Shown: positions 51,322 to 63,054, numbered from the stretch's first letter. The stretch: DNA of 64,000 nucleotides from Aradus depressus (GCA_963662175.1 OY759221.1:16210027-16274026); one strand, 5' to 3'. Program-made: numbers and translations. Notes: a model not told the origin generated them from the letters alone.

Positions 51322-52005
51322 TCTATATTAATAAAGCTGAAACGGGTTTTCTTTGTGGGTTTGTTCCAACATCACGCCCAAACGGCTGGACGGATTTTTA
51401 TGAAACTTCACATGTGGCATTCTTTTGAGCCGATTGAATAATAGGCTATGTGGCGTCCCAAAATTTTGAACGGGAGGGGGGGTTGTGAGGGGGGCTTAAG
51501 TATAAATATAGTGCTAGCTCATTAAGGGGGGCTGTGGGGGTAGGCCTAAGCATAAATATAGTGCTAGATTATTAACTAATGGTCAGATTGTCACGAAATT
51601 TCACATGTAGTATTTCTGAACGCCAAAACTTTGAACGGGAGGGGGGGTTGTGGGAGTAGGCCTAAATATAAAGATAGTGTTAGCTCATTAACGAATGGTC
51701 GGATTGTCAAGGAATTTCACATGTAGTAGTAGTAACTACGTACTAGCTGTGATGCCCAGTGGTCCTAACTACATACTAGCTGTGGGGTTCGCCGTTGCAA
51801 GGCACATACTAGCTGTGATGCCCAGTGGTCCTAACTACGTACTAGCTGTGGGGTCCGCCGTTGAAGGACTATAAGCCTTATTCCATATGTATAATCGAAA
51901 ATTATAACATCATGAATGTACTGTCGAAGAATTGAATAGGATTCGAACGAGAGATATTATAAGAAAAGTCAAAGTTCCCCGGGCAACGCCGGGTATTACT
52001 GCTAG
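51322..52005 (+). mobile_element. Helitron with internal array of other Helitron ends
   Basis: Starts TCTATATTAATAAAGCTG after A; ends with hairpin CCCGG-GCAACG-CCGGG, TATTACTG, CTAG before T. The last 200 bp match the 17.7- and 22.5-kb Helitrons, while the 5' half differs (ACGGCTGGACGGATTTTTATG). At 51722-51860 TACTAGCTGTG occurs four times, each the complement of a Helitron CTAG end, within two tandem 72-bp units. Confidence 0.88.
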
Positions 52006-52299
52006 TTATAAATATTTTGAGTACCTTGACTAACGGAACATTGAACTTTCCCTGAGTGTCTCAAAATGCCAGACATAAAAACAATGAGATGCCTGACAAA
52101 TCGATAGCTGAATCTGTTGACACTAAAGTTGAAATGTGATTGGTTCAAGAGGAGAGGGGGTATTATGTATAATTTAAAGGTGAATTGAATCAGTGAGAAG
52201 ATGGAAGAGATGAGCTAGCAATCAGGACTCTGTTAAACTGAGGGTGTTGTTCTTGAAAGGTCATGAACAGGACTTTATAAGGTCAGAGGTCACCTACAT

Positions 52300-52680
52300 G
52301 GCTTAACACAAAACCTCAGATAACTGCCAACGTAATGAACATAACGACATAAAATTGTATATATGGATCCAGGACACAATCAGGTCTGATTTTCAGTAAA
52401 ATCGGTCGAAGGGGGGATTAACTCAAAAGAGGATCCACCTATTATGAAACACTTAGTTGAAAAATTCAATGGAGAAGTTCATAGCCGGTGATCGTCGACA
52501 ACTTTTTAAATTTCCTGTGTGTGTGTGTGTGTCTGCGCTGCGAACACGATAACTAAGGATAGAATGAATATATCGCAATAATATAAATCAATTTTCAGCT
52601 GAATCGACCAAAGGAAGAGAAAATTTAGAGAAAGAGGGACCCAACTCGTAAACTGTTCATGTTATGATGTAAACAATTTA
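52300..52680. repeat. Repeat B fragments
   Basis: CTTAACACAAAACCTC, AACTGCCAACGTAATGAAC, GATTTTCAGTAAAATCGG and a second unit ending at 52.67 kb. A TG microsatellite lies at 52.51 kb. Confidence 0.65.
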
Positions 52681-53450
52681 CACATATTAAGATTATAAAA
52701 ATATTATAAAATCAATTATTATTAGTATAAAAACAGCAGTTAGGAGTGAAGTAACTTAAATAGTGAATAAATATACAAAGATGGACCAGTCGCATTTTAA
52801 AACGAAAGTTGAACAACCAATGAATGAAGGACAAAAGACTATGATGAGCCGTTTTAAATAGTCAAAACAGTCTAAGGAGAGATGTGGAGATGGACAGTCT
52901 AGAGAGAGTTGTTTTTAGGCCTAAGGTAGTGAACCATGTAGGAGTGAGAATAACAGTGAAGTAGATGTGCAAAGGTACTTTTATTTATTTATATGTTTAT
53001 ATGCCCAAAATAACATTGAATTAAAGAATGGCCACAATATTTATAAAGAAAAGAGACTAAAATAGATGTAGAAATTAGTTTGTAAGATTTTTATTGTAAG
53101 TAATTTGATTTTTAATATCATATTGATATTTTGATTTTATTTATAATGTAGGTTTAGGTAAATAAACACAATATTTGTTCTTCTATGCTATTCATTTCCC
53201 TGTGAACCCAGTAAGATAATTTATACCTTTGGATTAGATTCAACACTTTAGAAAAAAAGAAACAATATGACATCTCATTATTATATTTAGAAGAAATCCA
53301 AATGAAATAATTATTAATTGAAATATTTTTAAACATGTGCACTTTCTTCAAAATTGCACGTCTTGAACTCGATATTTTTTTAGGGTCCTTTTCGGAAACT
53401 ACTCTAGAAATCAAAATGTAGTAGAAGACCATGCTAAGAGATCTTTAATT
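52680..53450 (+). repeat. Repeat E, copy e
   Basis: GAAGTAACTTAAATAGTGAA, GATGGACCAGTCGCATTTTA, TAGGCCTAAGGTAGTGAACC, AATAAACACAATATTTG, ACAATATGACATCTC and TTTTTTAGGGTCC. The minus-strand 92-codon frame aligns with the one in copy d, but copies a, b and c break it. Confidence 0.7.
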
Positions 53451-53597
53451 TTCAATAAAATCGGTAGCTCGTATTCACAGGGAGAGCGGCACCTTAATTA
53501 ATTCGCTCTGGGGAAGTAGATTGCTGACGACTTTGTTTCTGTAGTCCAGTATTGAAACCGCTGTATATGTGTATATACATATTTGGTATATACATAT

Positions 53598-54406
53598 TAG
53601 GGATGCCCTTATTTTGAAAAAGTTTAAATTTCTCAGACCTCCACCTGGAATTTTGTTTAGAATGTTGAAAAATGAATTTTCAGATTTTTTTGACCATATT
53701 AACCCGTGCCTGTAAGGTGTTAAAGTTTAACATTGAGTTTAAATGGGGATGTTGCGATTCGAGAGACTTTAGAGCGTAACTTTTGATGCCTCAAATGGAT
53801 TGTTCTGAAATTTCGTATTCTTACGTTTTGGGGGTCGCTGAATTAAAAATTTGATGTCAAAAATCAAGTTTTGACAGTTACACTTGTCAAAAACTTTTTG
53901 ATATTAAAATTGAATTCAGCTGCCCCTAAATCATATATAATCACATCAGTGAAAAATGTATTCCTTAAATTGTATATAGATTTGAATTATTGACAGTTTT
54001 TTTTACATAAAATTTGAAATCAGCGACCTCTAAAACCTATAAAATCACATCACGGATGGTTTTTTTGTAAAAATTGTTTATTTGTTAAAATTAATGACAG
54101 TTTTTTGACAAGTGTAACTGTCAAAACTTGATTTTTGACACCAAATTTGAATTCAGCGACCCCCAAAACGTAAGAAAACGAAATTTCAGAACAATCCATT
54201 CGAGGCATCAAAAGTTACGCTCTAAAGTCTCTCGAATCGCAAAATCCCCATTTAAACTCAATGTTAAACTTTAACACCTTACAGGCACAGGTTAATATGG
54301 TCAAAAAAATCTGAAAAAATTCAGGGGTCATTTTTTCAACATTCTAAACAAAATTCCGGGTGGAGGTCTGAGAAATTTAAACTTTTTCAAAATAAGGGCC
54401 ACCCTA
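53598..54406. mobile_element. 809-bp near-perfect palindromic element
   Basis: Left end TAGGGATGCCCTTATTTTG, right end the complement of TAGGGTGGCCCTTATTTTG. Arms of about 385 bp pair almost throughout, with a short centre near 53.95-54.06 kb. ATACATAT lies on both sides (53590-53597, 54407-54414), an 8-bp target duplication suggesting a hAT-like mover, although the site is low complexity. No ORF. Confidence 0.9.
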
Positions 54407-54493
54407 ATACATATACATATTGGGAGATGGTTGAAAATAACTATACAGCACGTTATAAAGGCATGGCTGATATGCATCATACATAAAGCCAAT

Positions 54494-54660
54494 AAAATAA
54501 AAAATAATAAAAGAAAGGTGTTTAAGAAGAAAAATTTGTATTCTGATAAAAAAATAATAAAAGAAAGGTGTTTAAGAAGAAAAATTTGTATTCTGATAAA
54601 AAAATAATAAAAGAAAGGTGTTTAAGAAGAAAAATTTGTATTCTGATAAAAAAATAATTA
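54494..54660. repeat. 60-bp tandem repeat, three copies
   Basis: AATAATAAAAGAAAGGTGTT, TAAGAAGAAAAATTTG, TATTCTGATAAAA repeats at exactly 60 bp with no differences seen, so a recent expansion. Confidence 0.95.
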
Positions 54661-54724
54661 GCAAAAGTTTTACTGAGAAGTGTGATATTGTCACATATTG
54701 ATGTAATAATACATTATTTATATT

Positions 54725-54968
54725 ATAGTTAGCTAGTTATTATGACTCATGCCCGGGCTTTAACTACAAGGTTATATCGCCTACTACCAGAGCGCTCTTT
54801 CGTTACTCTGGTGGTTTTGAGCCCGACTCTACTATGGAAATCTTTAATTTTGCCTCCCCTAAATTTTCATCCACCTAGGGTAGTGGTCATTAACGAGTAC
54901 CTGACATCGTACAGGCTCGGGAACAACGCTTAACGTCAAATCCGAAGGAAGACGTGCTTAAGTTTATT
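54725..54968 (-). mobile_element. SINE-1 lacking its head
   Basis: Tail GTTAGCTAGTTATTATGAC to GACGTGCTTAAGTTTATTT; the tRNA-like 5' part is absent, so it is 5'-truncated. Confidence 0.88.
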
Positions 54969-55196
54969 TATATTATATAAAATACAATTAATACATTTTG
55001 TTAGTACATTAATGCATTATTCACCAAACGTAAATACATATAACTGATGTATGGACCAGCTTTAGTCTCACGCGGTGATGATAACCCGTCAAAGTAACGG
55101 TGGTTAGTAGTGATGAATATGGTTCCCTAGTTGAATAATGCATTGATGAAATAATAAATGTTATTAGTAAATTTATGCATTAGTCACCAAGGGAAC

Positions 55197-55525
55197 CGAG
55201 GGCGCCGGTAGCACAGTGGTATGCGTGCTTGCTTACTGAGCTCAAGATCGCGGGTTCAAAACCCGGCCAGGTTCCCCATCTGGGAGGTGAAACAACCTTG
55301 AGCACGCCATCCATCAGATGGGACGTTAAGTAATGGTCCCGAGCCTGTACGATGTCAGGTACTCGTTAAAGACCCCTACCCTAGGTGAATAATAAATTTA
55401 GGGCAGGTAAAACTTGAACTCCCATAGTAGAGTCGGGCTCACGTTTACAAGAGAGTCAAAAGAGCGCTCTGGTAGTAGGCGATATGACCTCGTAGTTCGA
55501 GCCCGGGCATGAGTCATAATAACAA
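55197..55525 (+). mobile_element. SINE-1 with 11-bp target duplication
   Basis: ACCAAGGGAAC at 55186-55196 and 55526-55536. Head GAGGGCGCCGGTAGCACAGTGG (box A with C to A change), GATCGCGGGTTCAAAACCC, and the subfamily wording CCTTGAGCACGCC. Tail CATAATAACAA. Confidence 0.95.
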
Positions 55526-55658
55526 ACCAAGGGAACTCTTCTGAATTTGTGACCTGATCACACTTCCCAGTAATATTATTGATTAATTCTAACTATTATT
55601 TATTGCATGGGTAAATTATCTTAAAACCACTATAATATCTTATATATACTTTTTTTTT

Positions 55659-56011
55659 GAGGGCGCCGGTAGCTCAGTGGTATGCGTGCTTGACTTCTGA
55701 GCTCAAGGTCGTGGGTTCGTAGCCCGACCGAGGCCCTTAGTTTATTTTATCTGGGAGGTAAAATAAACTTAAGCACGCCGTCCTTCGGATGGGACGTTAA
55801 GCGATGGTCCCGAGCCTGTACGATGTCAGGTACTCGTTAAAGACCCTTACCCTAGATGAATAAAAATTTAGGGTAGGCAAAATTTAGGACTCCCACAGTA
55901 GAGTCGGGCTCATGTCCACCAGAGTGACGAAAGAGCGCTCTGGTAGTAGGCGATATGACCTCGTAGTTAAAGCCCGGGCATTAGTCATAAAACCTAACCT
56001 AAACCTAACCT
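55659..56011 (+). mobile_element. SINE-1 full length
   Basis: Box A exact, box B GGGTTCGTAGCCC (changed). Tail AAAACCTAACCTAAACCTAACC. Flanked by ATACTTTTTTTT on both sides, a probable target duplication in a T-rich site. Confidence 0.93.
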
Positions 56012-56074
56012 ATACTTTTTTTTTTTTTTAGAAATTTCTATTATATTATTTCACTATATTATGGTTCCAATGTA

Positions 56075-56116
56075 GATGGCCTGATGATGGAGAAACCTAG
56101 AAAGCCAGCTAGCATC
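56075..56116 (+). ncRNA. Hammerhead-ribozyme-like motif 5
   Basis: GAT-G-GC, CTGATGA (56081-56087), weak stem II TGG-AGAAA-CCTA, GAA, stem III AGCCAGCT, A, then GC-ATC, which pairs with GC and GAT as stem I. Compared with motif 1, stem I keeps pairing although its bases differ (GTA/TAC there, GAT/ATC here). Confidence 0.6.
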
Positions 56117-56815
56117 CAGTAATAAACTTTTTTTCTCTTTCTTAGTCAAATAGAAACTTTCACACGAAAGAATATGAGTATCTTGATATAATTCTGCAAA
56201 TAGGAAATAATCAATCAATACTAGACTGAAGAACTGACAATGCGTGCTCATCAAGTTTAAATTGATGTCTCTCCTAATTTGTAATTTAAATGTTAGAGAC
56301 AGTCCCTTCCTCCGTTTCTCCTTCCAAAGAACATTTACATAATCTTCATTTGGGTACCAGGAAACACTTTAATGAAACATGATAGCGCACCCAGCTCTAG
56401 GCGCTGTCTGTTGGCTGCTATATTAATTAAAACTTGAGGCGCGAAAAAATGTGATGAGAAAAATAATTTAAAAAAGATGTCTATGAATCATCGGCTATAT
56501 ACTTCCCCAGTACAAAAATATCAATTACGTCTTCACTCTCTCTCAGTGCCGGATTTATATACCTATTTTTCAAGTATAGGCATTTTTTTCATGTATAAAT
56601 ATTTATAAAACTAATATTAATAATAATAATAATAATAGCCTTTTTATTTGTTTCCCAAGAATTTAAAACTTTTATTCGGAATTAAATAATTAATGTTTGT
56701 GTGGTCTACCATAAGGAAAATTCAAATGAATGGAAACAACTTATATACTTAAAATATAAATTTCAAAAGAGATAAAAACTTATAAATTTAAGAAGAAAAA
56801 CAACGTCTTATATAG
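56117..56815. other. No gene recognised
   Basis: AT-rich sequence with a short AAT microsatellite at 56.61 kb. Frames present are not protein-like. Confidence 0.45.
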
Positions 56816-56821
56816 GTGAAA

Positions 56822-57034
56822 TCACAATAGGTTCTGGCGTGATTTCTTATTAGCAAAATTATCGATATCATAACTCATAATTTCAGTTAGTTCGGACTCG
56901 ACACATAAAACAGTGAAAGAATTTAATTTTTCTTGACATAATGATGATCTTGGAAAATTGTTCACTCTTTTTAGACAAGAAAAGCTTTTTTCACCGATAT
57001 TAAAACATCTATATTTCACGACCACCAATAACAC
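56822..57034 (-). pseudogene. hAT transposase C-terminal relic
   Basis: Minus-strand frame of 70 codons: EKSFSCLKRVNNFPRSSLCQ, EKLNSFTVLCVESELTEIMS, then YDIDNFANKKSRQNLL. It matches the hAT dimerisation tail (ERSFS-LKR-K-YLR-x-M-x-x-E-RL-x-L-x-LL-x-I ... FA-KK-SR). The upstream part of the transposase and both ends are missing. Distinct from the 8.5-, 21- and 29-kb relics. Confidence 0.72.
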
Positions 57035-57227
57035 CTTTCATCAATTGAGTCAATTGATTTGATAAACATACATATAAGTTAATTATTGCAATTTACAATT
57101 ATTTTTAGCGGAGATAATGTTAAAAAATAAAAAATAATGAAAAATCGTACGTTTTTTAAAAATATTGTCAATTTCATAAAATATATATAATATAGGAGTA
57201 CTTTCGATATTGCTACCATATTATATA

Positions 57228-57522
57228 GGTTAGGTTTTATGACTCATGCCCGGGCTTTAACTACGAGATCATATCGCCTACTACCAGAGCGCTCTTTCAT
57301 CACTTTGGTGGTCATGAGCCCGACTCTACTGTGGGAGTCCTAAAAATGTTGCCTACCCTAAATTTTTATTCATCCAGGGTCTTTAACGAGTACCTGACAT
57401 CGTACAGGCTCGGGACCTTCGGCTAACGTCCCATTCGAAGGACGGCATGCTTAAGTTTATTTTACCTCCCAGATAAAATAAACTAAGGGCTTCGGTCGAG
57501 TTTCGAACCCACGTTCTTGAGC
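57228..57522 (-). mobile_element. SINE-1, head truncated
   Basis: GGTTAGGTTTTATGACTCATG to TTCGAACCCACGTTCTTGAGC. Box B is present, box A and the first 40 bp are missing. Confidence 0.9.
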
Positions 57523-57594
57523 GAACGAAAAAAATATATATATTTTGTGAAATAGAGAATATATTTTCTTTAAAACATACGTTTTTTCATTATT

Positions 57595-57900
57595 TTTTTT
57601 ACACTAATAACTGCCAATAGAATGAATGTATCGACACAAAATTTCATATGTGAATTCAAAACCCATAAAGATATCACTTATTAATTTTCAGCGGGATTGC
57701 CAGGACGGAAGGGGGGTTCAGGGCTCAATTAAAAAACCCCAATAACTTCCGATATAATGAATTTATCGACACAATATTCAGTATGAGGATTAAGGAGCCC
57801 CTACATAAGTGAACTATTGATCATTAGCGCAAAAAGTCGACTGGTTTTGCAGGAAAAGCGAAAAATTATTTGATTAATTGGCTCTGGGGATGTACATTGC
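57595..57900. repeat. Repeat B units
   Basis: ATAACTGCCAATAGAATGAA, TTTCATATGTGAATTC, CACTTATTAATTTTCAGCGG, TTCCGATATAATGAATT and CTCTGGGGATGTACATTGCC. Confidence 0.7.
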
Positions 57901-57904
57901 CGAT

Positions 57905-58720
57905 GATTCACATACGATTTAAATTTTTTTTTTTTTTTTTTTTTATGATGCAAAATTTGCTTTTTTCACATCACACAAATTTTCGTCATGTTCCATATTT
58001 GATCAAAATGAAGTATGAATATTTTGTGAAAGACTGTTTACACCGGGTAAGCTGGATCAAGTAATTAGAGCCCTTGGCAGGGCTTCACTTCAAAGCAGCA
58101 CAATTATTAATATTCACTTTGCTCGCCCTTCTGACTAAAGATTACTCGACGTAGTCAGCAACTTATAAGAGTATAAAATGTTTTAAAAAATACAACTGAA
58201 TTTTTTATCAATAATATTATCTCAGGGGTGTATAGTCCACAAACTTTTATAATGAGATTTGAAAAAGTCCAACATTTACTCATGATATTTTAAAGGGGGC
58301 TGAAGAACGTTAAAAAATGTATTTTCTAATCTAAGTCAAATCCCCAGGCCAACTCCTCAGAAAGAAATTATCCTAAATACTTTAAAAAAAGTAACTGAAT
58401 CTTTTATTCATACAACCCTTAATTACAAGTGAGCCAGAATGGGGATGCGAGAGGGTTACGAATCTTTTTAGGGGCCACATTACAGTAAGTCCCAGTAGTA
58501 CTGCATAGTCAGATTTGAGCCCTGACTGAGAAAACAAGATGGAGTCCATATGGCGCGGAAAGTTCTCAACATCCGCAGAACGGACAACATAAGAAAATAA
58601 CAAACTGAGAATAAAGGAGGTTAAACCAGAAGCAAGAAGGTTAAAATGGAATTGAGTCGGACATCTTGCAGGAAGTGAGTCAACAAATCCACGGAATAGA
58701 TCCCCAGAGAATGAAGAAAA
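57905..58720. other. No gene recognised
   Basis: A T-run of 24 lies at 57.92-57.94 kb. 58.62-58.72 kb (GGTTAAAATGGAATTGAGTC, CGGAATAGATCCCCAGAGA) shares wording with 59.69-59.75 kb on the other side of the minisatellite. Confidence 0.45.
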
Positions 58721-58721
58721 A

Positions 58722-59450
58722 GAGGACGACAGCGCAAATTTCGGGACGGGAGGTTGGTGACTGTTGGTGGAAAGTGGCTAACGACAGAAGACGATGGAAG
58801 AAAGTAGTTCGAAGACTGTTCGGACAGTAGGAAGTGGGCCAAGAATAGATGAGACAGCGGAAGAAGAGGAAGACAGCGCAAATTTCGGAACGGGAGGTTG
58901 GAGACTGCTGGTGGGAAGTGGCTAACGACAGAAGACGATGGAAGAAGGTAGTTCGAAGACTGTTCGGACAGTAGGAAGTGGGCCAAGAATAGATGAGACA
59001 GCGGAAGAAGAGGAAGACAGCACAGATTTCGGGACGGGAGGTTGGAGACTGCTGGTGGAAAGTGGCTAACGACAGAAGACGATGGAAGAAAGTAGTTCGA
59101 AGACTGTTCGGACAGTAGGAAGTGGGCCAAGAATAGGTGAGACAGCGGAAGAAGAGGAAGGCAGCGCAGATTTCGGGACGGGAGGATGGAGATTGCTGAT
59201 GGAAAGTGGCTAACGACAGAAGACGATGGAAGAAGGTAGTTCGAAGACTGTTCGGACAGTAGGAAGTGGGCCAAGAATAGATAAGACAGCGGAAGAAGAG
59301 GAAGACAGCACAGATTTCGGGACGGGAGGTTGGAGATTGCTGGTGGGAAGGGGCTAACGACAGAAGACAATGGAAGAAGGTAGTTCGAAGACTGTTCGGA
59401 CAGTAGGAAGTGGGCCAAGAATAGATGAGACAGCGAAAGAAGAGGAAGAC
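58722..59450. repeat. 144-bp minisatellite, five copies
   Basis: Units contain ACGGGAGGTTGGAGACTGCT, GTGGCTAACGACAGAAGAC, AGTTCGAAGACTGTTCGGAC and AGAATAGATGAGACAGCGG. Because 144 is a multiple of three, one minus-strand frame (58621-59418, 265 codons) stays open: a 48-residue hydrophobic repeat AHFLLSEQSSNY .. LPSRNLRCLPLL. Copy differences include many amino-acid changes and there is no promoter or homology, so I treat it as non-coding. Confidence 0.9.
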
Positions 59451-59597
59451 AAGTGCAGTGCAGAAGATGGCAGGAGTTGGTGATTGCTTGTAGACATTAG
59501 GTGGTTCCGAGACTATTCGGACAATAGGAAGTGGGTTTCTTAAACTTCTCTACTATGTTGATTTTTTCCGACATTTTTTTCCAGAGGTGTTTTCTTT

Positions 59598-59648
59598 ATT
59601 CGACAATATTTCGGGACACTTCCAAGTCCCTTCTTCTGGTCACTATGA
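59598..59648 (-). ncRNA. Degenerate hammerhead-like motif
   Basis: Minus strand: CCAGAAGAAGGGACTTGG, AAGTGTCCC, GAAATATTGTCG. It parallels motif 4 (CTGATGAAGGGACGT .. CGTCTCGAAATGTCGTC), but the CTGATGA core has become CAGAAGA, so it should be inactive. Confidence 0.5.
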
Positions 59649-60016
59649 ACCCTTTTTCAAAAAAATAAGAAATGGGTCAAGAAGACCACCGAATAGATCC
59701 CCAGAGACATAAGAAGAAGAAGAGGAAGACAATGCAGAAGATGGCGGGAGGAGGTTAACTGCTGGTGGACACAGAAGAAGAGTGGTCTATGTACAGAAGG
59801 GAGGAGAAATTATATAGAATTTAGGCGATTCATAGACAAATTCCACTTTCAAGATAATAGAAGAAGGATTTCCTTTCATCAAAGCAATTAATCATGAACG
59901 TAGCTGACGAGTTAGGTTATGAACATGACACCATTCAGTGCAAACTAAAAAGGCTTAAAGGTTTAATTAAAATCCCGGCTCCAGTTGTAACTATCCTCAG
60001 ATCCTGAGTAAAAAGA

Positions 60017-60172
60017 ATGTTTCCTGTATTTCTACAAGCTCCCTCTGTTGAGCCCCACCAAACTTTAGAAGAGCCAAAAGTGAGAAAGAATGTACAAGTT
60101 GACAAGAATGTGGAGAGAAACAGAGAGAAGTGGCCAGAAGGGGATGATGACGAGGCCCTAAAACTTCTCTGA
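60017..60172 (+). CDS. Unrecognised 51-codon ORF
   Basis: MFPVFLQAPSVEPHQTLEEP, KVRKNVQVDKNVERNREKWP, EGDDDEALKLL, stop. The charged, low-AT-bias composition with an acidic end looks like a genuine C-terminus. A TGA lies in frame shortly upstream, so if it is an exon its acceptor must be inside 60000-60016 or the start is the ATG shown. A 98-codon minus-strand frame overlaps and looks like the shadow. Confidence 0.3.
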   Translation: MFPVFLQAPSVEPHQTLEEPKVRKNVQVDKNVERNREKWPEGDDDEALKLL

Positions 60173-60479
60173 AATATAACCTTTGTTATTATTAACAACT
60201 TTTCCGACCCGTTTTGTTTTACATTCAACAATCCCCCAACAGGGAAATGTGTTTTTGAAACTCAATAGGCTCTCTCACAGGGCCCCAGGCGGCAACCTCA
60301 AACCCGAGGGAGGAAACTCTCCAATATTGACGTTATTTTTCTTTTTTCGAAAGAACGAAATATAACGTTACGAAGAGTCCAATCGGGCAGACTTTGGCTA
60401 TGAAGATTAGGTATATAAGGAACGGTGGCTTATTCATAAATTTACGAAAATAGTGTGAGATCACATTAAAAAAGTCGTC

Positions 60480-61585
60480 GGTGAATCACCAGCAATGTAC
60501 TTCCCCAGAACGAATTACTCAATTAACTTTTCGCTTTTCCTCCAAAACCAGTCGAATTTTTGCGCTAATATTCAACAGTTTACTTATATAGGGGCTCCTA
60601 AATCCTCATACCAAATTTTGTGTTAATAAATTTATTACATCGGCAGTTATTAGGGTTTTTTGAATTGAGCCCCCTCCCCTGAACCCCCCTCTCCCATCAG
60701 CTGATATCAATGAAAATTTGACAGGTTATTTCCTCATTGAGTTTTGACTTTAAATATGAAATTTCATGTCGATACATTCATTACATCGATAGTTATTGGA
60801 TTTTTTAGTTGAGCCCCCTCTGATCCCCTTCTTCCCATCAGCTGATATCAATGAAAATTTGACAAGTTATTTCCTCATTGGGTTTTGACTTTAAATATGA
60901 AATTTCATATCGATGCATTCATTATATCGATAGTTATTGGGGTTTTTGAGTTGAACCCCCTCTGATCCCCTTCTTCCCTTCTGCCGATCCCGCTGAAAGT
61001 TAATTAGTGTCGTCCTTATGGGGTTTTCAATTCACACATTCATTACATCGGCAGCTCCCTTCGACCGATTTCGCTGAAATTTAACAGGTATTGCCCACAT
61101 GAAATTGTGACTTTAAATATGAAATTTCATGTTAACACATTCATTACATCAGCAGTTATTGGGATTTTTGAGTTGAGCCTATCTCTGATCACTCCTTTCT
61201 CTTTGCTCGATTTCGCAGAAAATTAATAAGTGTTGTCCTTATGGGGTTTTCAATTCACACATGAAATTTTGGGTCAATACGTTCATTACAACGGCAGTTA
61301 TTAGAGTTTTTGAGTTAAGTCTCCTCCTAATCCCCCTTCTCTTTGGCCGATTTGGCTGAAAATCGCTATGTGTCGTCGTTCGAGGGTTCTGGATTCACAT
61401 ATAAAATTTCGTGTCGATACATTCATTCTATAGGGAGTTATCATGTTCACAGACAAACAGACTTTTTTCTTCATATTTGTAACCAAGAGGTGGGAAAACA
61501 AGAAATTCCGTTGAAAACTTGGGATCGAATTTTAGACCGACTACAAAACTTCCCCTATACTTCGTAAAGCTGTGGAAGTAAACAA
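60480..61585. repeat. Repeat B array, about eight units
   Basis: Units of 110-170 bp repeat GAGTTGAGCCCC, CTGATCCCCTTCTTCCC, GCTGAAA, TTTCATGTCGATACATTCAT and AGTTATTGGG. The array ends in ACTTCCCCTATACTTCGTAA and GGAAGTAAA. It is the best place to derive a consensus. Confidence 0.8.
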
Positions 61586-61902
61586 CTAGATACTGACTAC
61601 TTTTCACAAAATATCTTACATATTCTTCTGGGCTCCGTTCACGACTATAATTACAGCGGGTAGCTGGTACAGGGTATACAAATTTTAATGAAAAAAAGTA
61701 ATTAATTTTTTTGCGTCAACTTTTTCTTTTTTTCGCGGGGCTGTGAGCTGGGGACGAGGGACATTGATTAGAAATGATCGTATGAGCCTGTTGGCTCATC
61801 AGCCTTCCATGTCATTAGCACTAAATTATTTTCCAAAAAAAATCAAATTATACTATCAAATGTTTTTTTCTCTTAACTGAATGTAAAGTAATCATCACTG
61901 AT

Positions 61903-62145
61903 TAGATTCTCGATGGTGTAGTAGTTTCGCTGGGTAGATTTCTGATGGTGTAGTAGTTTCGCTGTGTGTATTTCTGATGGTGTAGTAGTTTCGCTGGGTA
62001 GATTTCTGATGGTGTAGTAGTTTCGCTGATTAGATTTTTGATGGTGTAGTAGTTTCGCTGACTGGAATTCTCTCACTGGCTGGATTTCTGATGGTTTAGT
62101 AGTTTCGCTGTGTATTTCTGATGGTGTAGTAGTCGTTAGCTAAAA
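61903..62145. repeat. 36-bp minisatellite, about seven copies
   Basis: Units read GATGGTGTAGTAGTTTCGCTG followed by a variable GGTAGATTTCT. The minus-strand ORF across it is a by-product of the repeat. Confidence 0.92.
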
Positions 62146-62280
62146 CTCTGTTTGTATAGTGGTTAGCATCGTAGGCTGGATTGCCAATGATGTAGTGGTG
62201 ACATCACAGACTGATTGGTGAAGTGGGTAGCTATTCTGGCTCGATCCTTAGCTGTGCAGCGATTAGCATCCCGTACTAAC

Positions 62281-62350
62281 ATCCATCTCTCCACCGGACG
62301 GGATTCGAACCCGCGACTGTGGTAAGTTTATGCAGCCAAACCCCCTAGCC
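62281..62350 (-). mobile_element. SINE-2 head fragment
   Basis: CCGGACGGGATTCGAACCC matches the SINE-2 box B region; the box A side (TTTGGGCTAGGGGG) is diverged. Confidence 0.6.
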
Positions 62351-62361
62351 CAAATGACCCC

Positions 62362-62445
62362 ATGAAATATATACCTAAGGCTAAAATACATAAGGCATGA
62401 AATATATACCTAAGGCTAAAATACATAAGGCATGAAATATATACC
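62362..62445. repeat. 35-bp tandem repeat
   Basis: CATGAAATATATACCTAAGG, CTAAAATACATAAGG occurs two and a half times without change. Confidence 0.92.
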
Positions 62446-62458
62446 AAATACCCTCAGG

Positions 62459-62640
62459 TTTTTTATCTAGTAAGTTGAAAAATTGATCACGCCGTCCTTC
62501 GGATGGGACGTTAAACGATGGTCCCGAGCCTGTACGATGTCAGATACTCGTCAAAGATAGGCTCATGTCCACCAGAGCGATGATAGTAGGCGATATGACC
62601 TAAGTGTTAAAGGCCAGGGCATGAGTCACAATATCTAACT
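62459..62640 (+). mobile_element. SINE-1 fragment, body and tail
   Basis: TCACGCCGTCCTTCGGATGG, GAGCCTGTACGATGTCAG, AGGCGATATGACC, then GGGCATGAGTCACAATATCT. The tRNA-like head is absent. Confidence 0.85.
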
Positions 62641-63054
62641 AACTGTACCTAATCCATTCATCTTAAGATAGCAAGATATAATAGAATGGAGGATGGGGAT
62701 CGTTTTCAGTGAAATTATCTCAAGAAATTACCCTTTTAAGTAACTACACTGCGTTCTGCTACAGGAGACTTCAATTGAGACTTCATTAAGTCACAACTTG
62801 GGGAAACGTTTATTTGCTCCAGAAAGAAGACAATCCGGGATAATCTTGAAGATATTTGCACTTTAAAAAAATGGATCTGCTTGCGATTTATCATTCTCAA
62901 TTTAGATATTTCTGTAAAATTGAAATTCGTCTCCATTGTAACACTAAATTTATAGGATGACCCTTGAAGAGTTTAGATATCTGTTTTGCACTGAGTGTCT
63001 GTAGGCTGCACCTTAAACGAGAAGCACCACATAAATAAAGAAAATTGTCGGTGA

